Source: Pseudomonadota bacterium (lineage in GTDB: Bacteria; Pseudomonadota; Alphaproteobacteria; UBA828; JAPUJA01). Taken from it: a stretch of DNA of 7,135 nucleotides. Position 1 is the stretch's first letter; each line of letters begins with the position of its first letter. This document shows positions 5,331-7,135 of this stretch, piece by piece. Under the pieces are notes generated by a model. That model was not told the origin of the DNA, ran no database searches, and saw nothing but the letters and a program-made list of their open reading frames with translations. Where the stretch lies: NCBI GenBank assembly GCA_027296525.1, contig JAPUJA010000012.1:1-7135 (forward strand), given 5' to 3'. The position numbers and the translations under genes were made by a program.

Positions 5331-6866
5331 TCACGCTTCCCTCAAAGCGGGTTGCGGGGCGGGCTTCGCCGGGAGGGTCGGGTACAGCTCGTCCAACGCC
5401 TTCGAGCGCTCGTCGTTGCAGACGAGGCGCGCGTGGAAGCGCCTGAGACGCCGGGGCTCATGAACGCCGCAGGAGTGGGCGATGACGCCCACCTCGTGGA
5501 TCATGTTCTTGACGTAGTTCGCGACCCGGACGGCCTTGACTTTGGGATCGAGCCCCTTCTGAAGCCGCGGGTTGTGCGTCGTGACCCCAGTGGGACAGGT
5601 GTTGTTGTTGCACCGGAGCGACTGGATGCAGCCCAGCGCGAACATGAAGCCGCGCGCGGAGGTGACGAAGTCCGCGCCCACGCAGAGCGCCCACGCCACG
5701 TCCGCTGGCGTGATGAGCTTGCCCGACGCGATCACCTTGATGCGCTCACGAAGCCCGTGTTGGCAGAGCTTGTCAACGACCATCGGCAGGCTCTCGCCGA
5801 TCGAGAGTCCCATATAGTCGATCAGACTCATGGGCGCGGCGCCGGTTCCACCCTCGGCGCTGTCGATGGTGATGAAGTCGGGGGCGTGTTCGATGCCGCG
5901 CCGATGGATTTCATCGGCAAGGGAATCGAGCCAGCCATAGGCGCCAATGACGGCCTTGAAGCCCGTGGGCTTGCCGGTGACCGAGCGGACGCGCTCGATC
6001 AAGTCGAGGAGGTCCCCGACATTGTCGATCTCGGGGTGGCGGTTGGGGCTGATCGAATCCTGTCCCGCCGGGATGCTCCGGATCTCGGCGATCTCGGGCG
6101 TGACCTTCATGCCGGGCAGGATGCCGCCCTTGCCGGGCTTCGCGCCCTGGCTCATCTTGATCTCGAACATCTTCATCTGCGGGTGCGCCGCAACCTTGCG
6201 CAGCTTCGCATCGGAGAGCTCGCCTTTTTCATCGCGCACACCGTATTTCGCCGTGCCGATCTGGAAGACGAGATCGGCGCCGCCTTCGAGGTGCCAGGGG
6301 GAGAGGCCGCCTTCGCCGGTGTTCATCCAGCAGCCCGCCATGCGCGCTCCGTTGGAGAGTGCGAGCACCGCCGGCTTCGAGATCGCCCCAAAGCTCATGC
6401 CGGAAATATTGAAGAGGGAATCGGTCTCGTAGGGCGCGCGGGTGTCGGGCCCGATCGTTACGGCTTGTATGGGGGCGGCGTCTTCTTCGAGGGTCGGGAA
6501 CGGGCAGTTGACGAAGAGCACGGTGCCCGTGGGCTTCAGATCGCGGGTCGAGCCGAAGCCCACGGTGTTGTTCTCGTCGTTTGCCGCGCGGTTCACCCAG
6601 CCCCGGTATTCGCGGTTGAACGGCAGCTCTTCGCGGTCCATCGCGAAGAAGTATTGCCGGAAGTACTTGCCGAGATGCTGGAAGAGGTAGCGGAAATGCC
6701 CGATCACCGGGTAGTTGCGGCGCACGGCGTTTTTCGTTTGGCTGACGTCGATGATGAAGAGGACGATCGCGACCAGGATTGCGCTTCCCAACATGAAGAT
6801 GAAGAGCGCGGAGAAGAACTGCAAACCGCCTGAGATGATCTCTTCCGAGGTCGTGGCGCCGAACAT
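5331..6866 (-). CDS. Membrane-anchored FMN-binding glutamate synthase family protein
   Basis: A 511-residue protein consisting of the FMN/Fe-S synthase domain of glutamate synthase behind a membrane anchor. Residues 15-40 are a long hydrophobic helix followed by Lys45 and Arg49-Arg50, so the catalytic part is likely cytoplasmic. The synthase domain shows FNISGMSFGAIS (152-163), NTGEGGLSPWH (182-192), the KPGKGGILPG loop (243-252), DSAEGGTGAAP (335-345) and FMN-phosphate region SGKLITPADVAWALCVGADF (381-400). Cys413, Cys419 and Cys424 (C-x5-C-x4-C) match the [3Fe-4S] ligands of GltB. The glutaminase (GATase II) domain and GXGXG domain of full GltB are absent, and no GltD partner is visible, so it probably does not make glutamate from glutamine on its own. 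The reaction of this stand-alone family is not established to my knowledge. The start is supported by TAAGGAGG (6875-6882), 8 nt upstream. It lies 46 nt after a DoxX gene. Confidence 0.93.
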   Translation of the reverse strand: MFGATTSEEIISGGLQFFSALFIFMLGSAILVAIVLFIIDVSQTKNAVRRNYPVIGHFRYLFQHLGKYFRQYFFAMDREELPFNREYRGWVNRAANDENNTVGFGSTRDLKPTGTVLFVNCPFPTLEEDAAPIQAVTIGPDTRAPYETDSLFNISGMSFGAISKPAVLALSNGARMAGCWMNTGEGGLSPWHLEGGADLVFQIGTAKYGVRDEKGELSDAKLRKVAAHPQMKMFEIKMSQGAKPGKGGILPGMKVTPEIAEIRSIPAGQDSISPNRHPEIDNVGDLLDLIERVRSVTGKPTGFKAVIGAYGWLDSLADEIHRRGIEHAPDFITIDSAEGGTGAAPMSLIDYMGLSIGESLPMVVDKLCQHGLRERIKVIASGKLITPADVAWALCVGADFVTSARGFMFALGCIQSLRCNNNTCPTGVTTHNPRLQKGLDPKVKAVRVANYVKNMIHEVGVIAHSCGVHEPRRLRRFHARLVCNDERSKALDELYPTLPAKPAPQPALREA

Positions 6867-6874
6867 GGCTGTTT

Positions 6875-6882
6875 CCTCCTTA
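6875..6882 (-). promoter_or_regulatory. Strong ribosome-binding site of the glutamate-synthase-like gene
   Basis: TAAGGAGG on the minus strand is a near-perfect anti-16S match 8 nt before the ATG at 6866. It is the strongest Shine-Dalgarno site in the window and suggests high translation. Confidence 0.8.
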
Positions 6883-6912
6883 AGGCTTACGGACTCGTAG
6901 GGGCGCGGTGCG

Positions 6913-7135
6913 TCAGATGCCGAGACGTTCCTTGAACCAGGGTCCGACGAGCCGATCGAGAGAGATTTGCCCCGGCCCGCGGCAGAGCAGGACGAGAAGG
7001 ATCGCGGCCCAGATCAGATGCTCGGACCAATTCTCGGGGAACACGAAGATCTCGATGACCGCCGTCATGCCGAGCAGGGGCAGCGTCGCGAGGCGCGTCG
7101 CGAGGCCGAGCACGAGCAGCACGGGGGTGGCGAGC
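6913..7135 (-). CDS. DoxX family membrane protein (C-terminal part, runs off right edge)
   Basis: The last 74 complete codons of a small integral membrane protein; the frame is open to the window edge. The visible part reads LATPVLLVLGLATRLATLPL, then GMTAVIEIFVFPENWSEHL, then a hydrophobic segment IWAAILLVLLCRGPG and a short tail ending RLGI. Family members I recall share this glycine-rich helix, the (Y/F)PENW-x-EHL turn and the RGPG-x-(L/I)SLD ending. DoxX-type proteins usually have four membrane helices, of which the last two to three are seen here. The in-frame GTG at 7122 lies inside a helix and is unlikely to be the start. Functions reported for the family are varied (redox or sulfur-related membrane complexes), so none is assigned. 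It lies 46 nt upstream of the glutamate-synthase-like gene and is probably cotranscribed with it. Confidence 0.85.
   Translation of the reverse strand, partial: LATPVLLVLGLATRLATLPLLGMTAVIEIFVFPENWSEHLIWAAILLVLLCRGPGQISLDRLVGPWFKERLGI

Noticed and set aside
5352..6833. A 493-codon plus-strand open frame opposite the glutamate-synthase-like gene
   Set aside because: It is a mirror frame of a well-supported gene, has low-complexity composition, no family motif, and no convincing ribosome-binding site.

Overview
The window is a compact, GC-rich bacterial chromosomal segment with short gaps, consistent Shine-Dalgarno sites and strong third-position G/C bias. The gene families (MEMHQVRYF-type LysR regulator, membrane-anchored FMN-binding glutamate-synthase-like protein, HisN-type phosphatase, WrbA-like flavoprotein, DoxX) are typical of Proteobacteria and fit an alphaproteobacterium best. 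That placement is inferred from family resemblance, not from a marker gene. I saw no tRNA, rRNA, CRISPR, insertion sequence or phage gene.

Layout: all genes but one lie on the minus strand. On the left, read right to left, is a probable operon: a choline-kinase/APH-fold phosphotransferase (3328-2366), a HisN-type inositol-monophosphatase-family phosphatase (2324-1506), an amidase-signature hydrolase (1501-92), and the signal-peptide start of an exported protein running off the left edge (58-1). Gaps are 41, 4 and 33 nt. A plausible sigma70-type promoter lies about 70-100 bp ahead of the phosphotransferase, with a GC hairpin in the leader. Upstream is a WrbA-like flavodoxin-fold protein with a TTG start (4092-3463).

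The flavoprotein gene is divergent from a LysR regulator (4323-5204) across a 230-bp region. That region carries an ATAG-N7-CTAT dyad, which is the OxyR core and also fits the LysR T-N11-A rule, with a weaker partner site 7 nt away. The regulator also has a cysteine that lines up, by eye, with the redox cysteine of OxyR. A redox-responsive regulator/flavoprotein pair is a reasonable hypothesis.

The LysR gene converges on a second minus-strand unit on the right: a DoxX-family membrane protein (partial, right edge) followed after 46 nt by a membrane-anchored FMN/Fe-S glutamate-synthase-like protein (6866-5331). No glutaminase domain and no GltD-like partner is visible beside it.

No wholly new system is evident. 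The most interesting points are the kinase-phosphatase-amidase cluster of unknown substrate and the OxyR-like operator between the LysR and flavoprotein genes.
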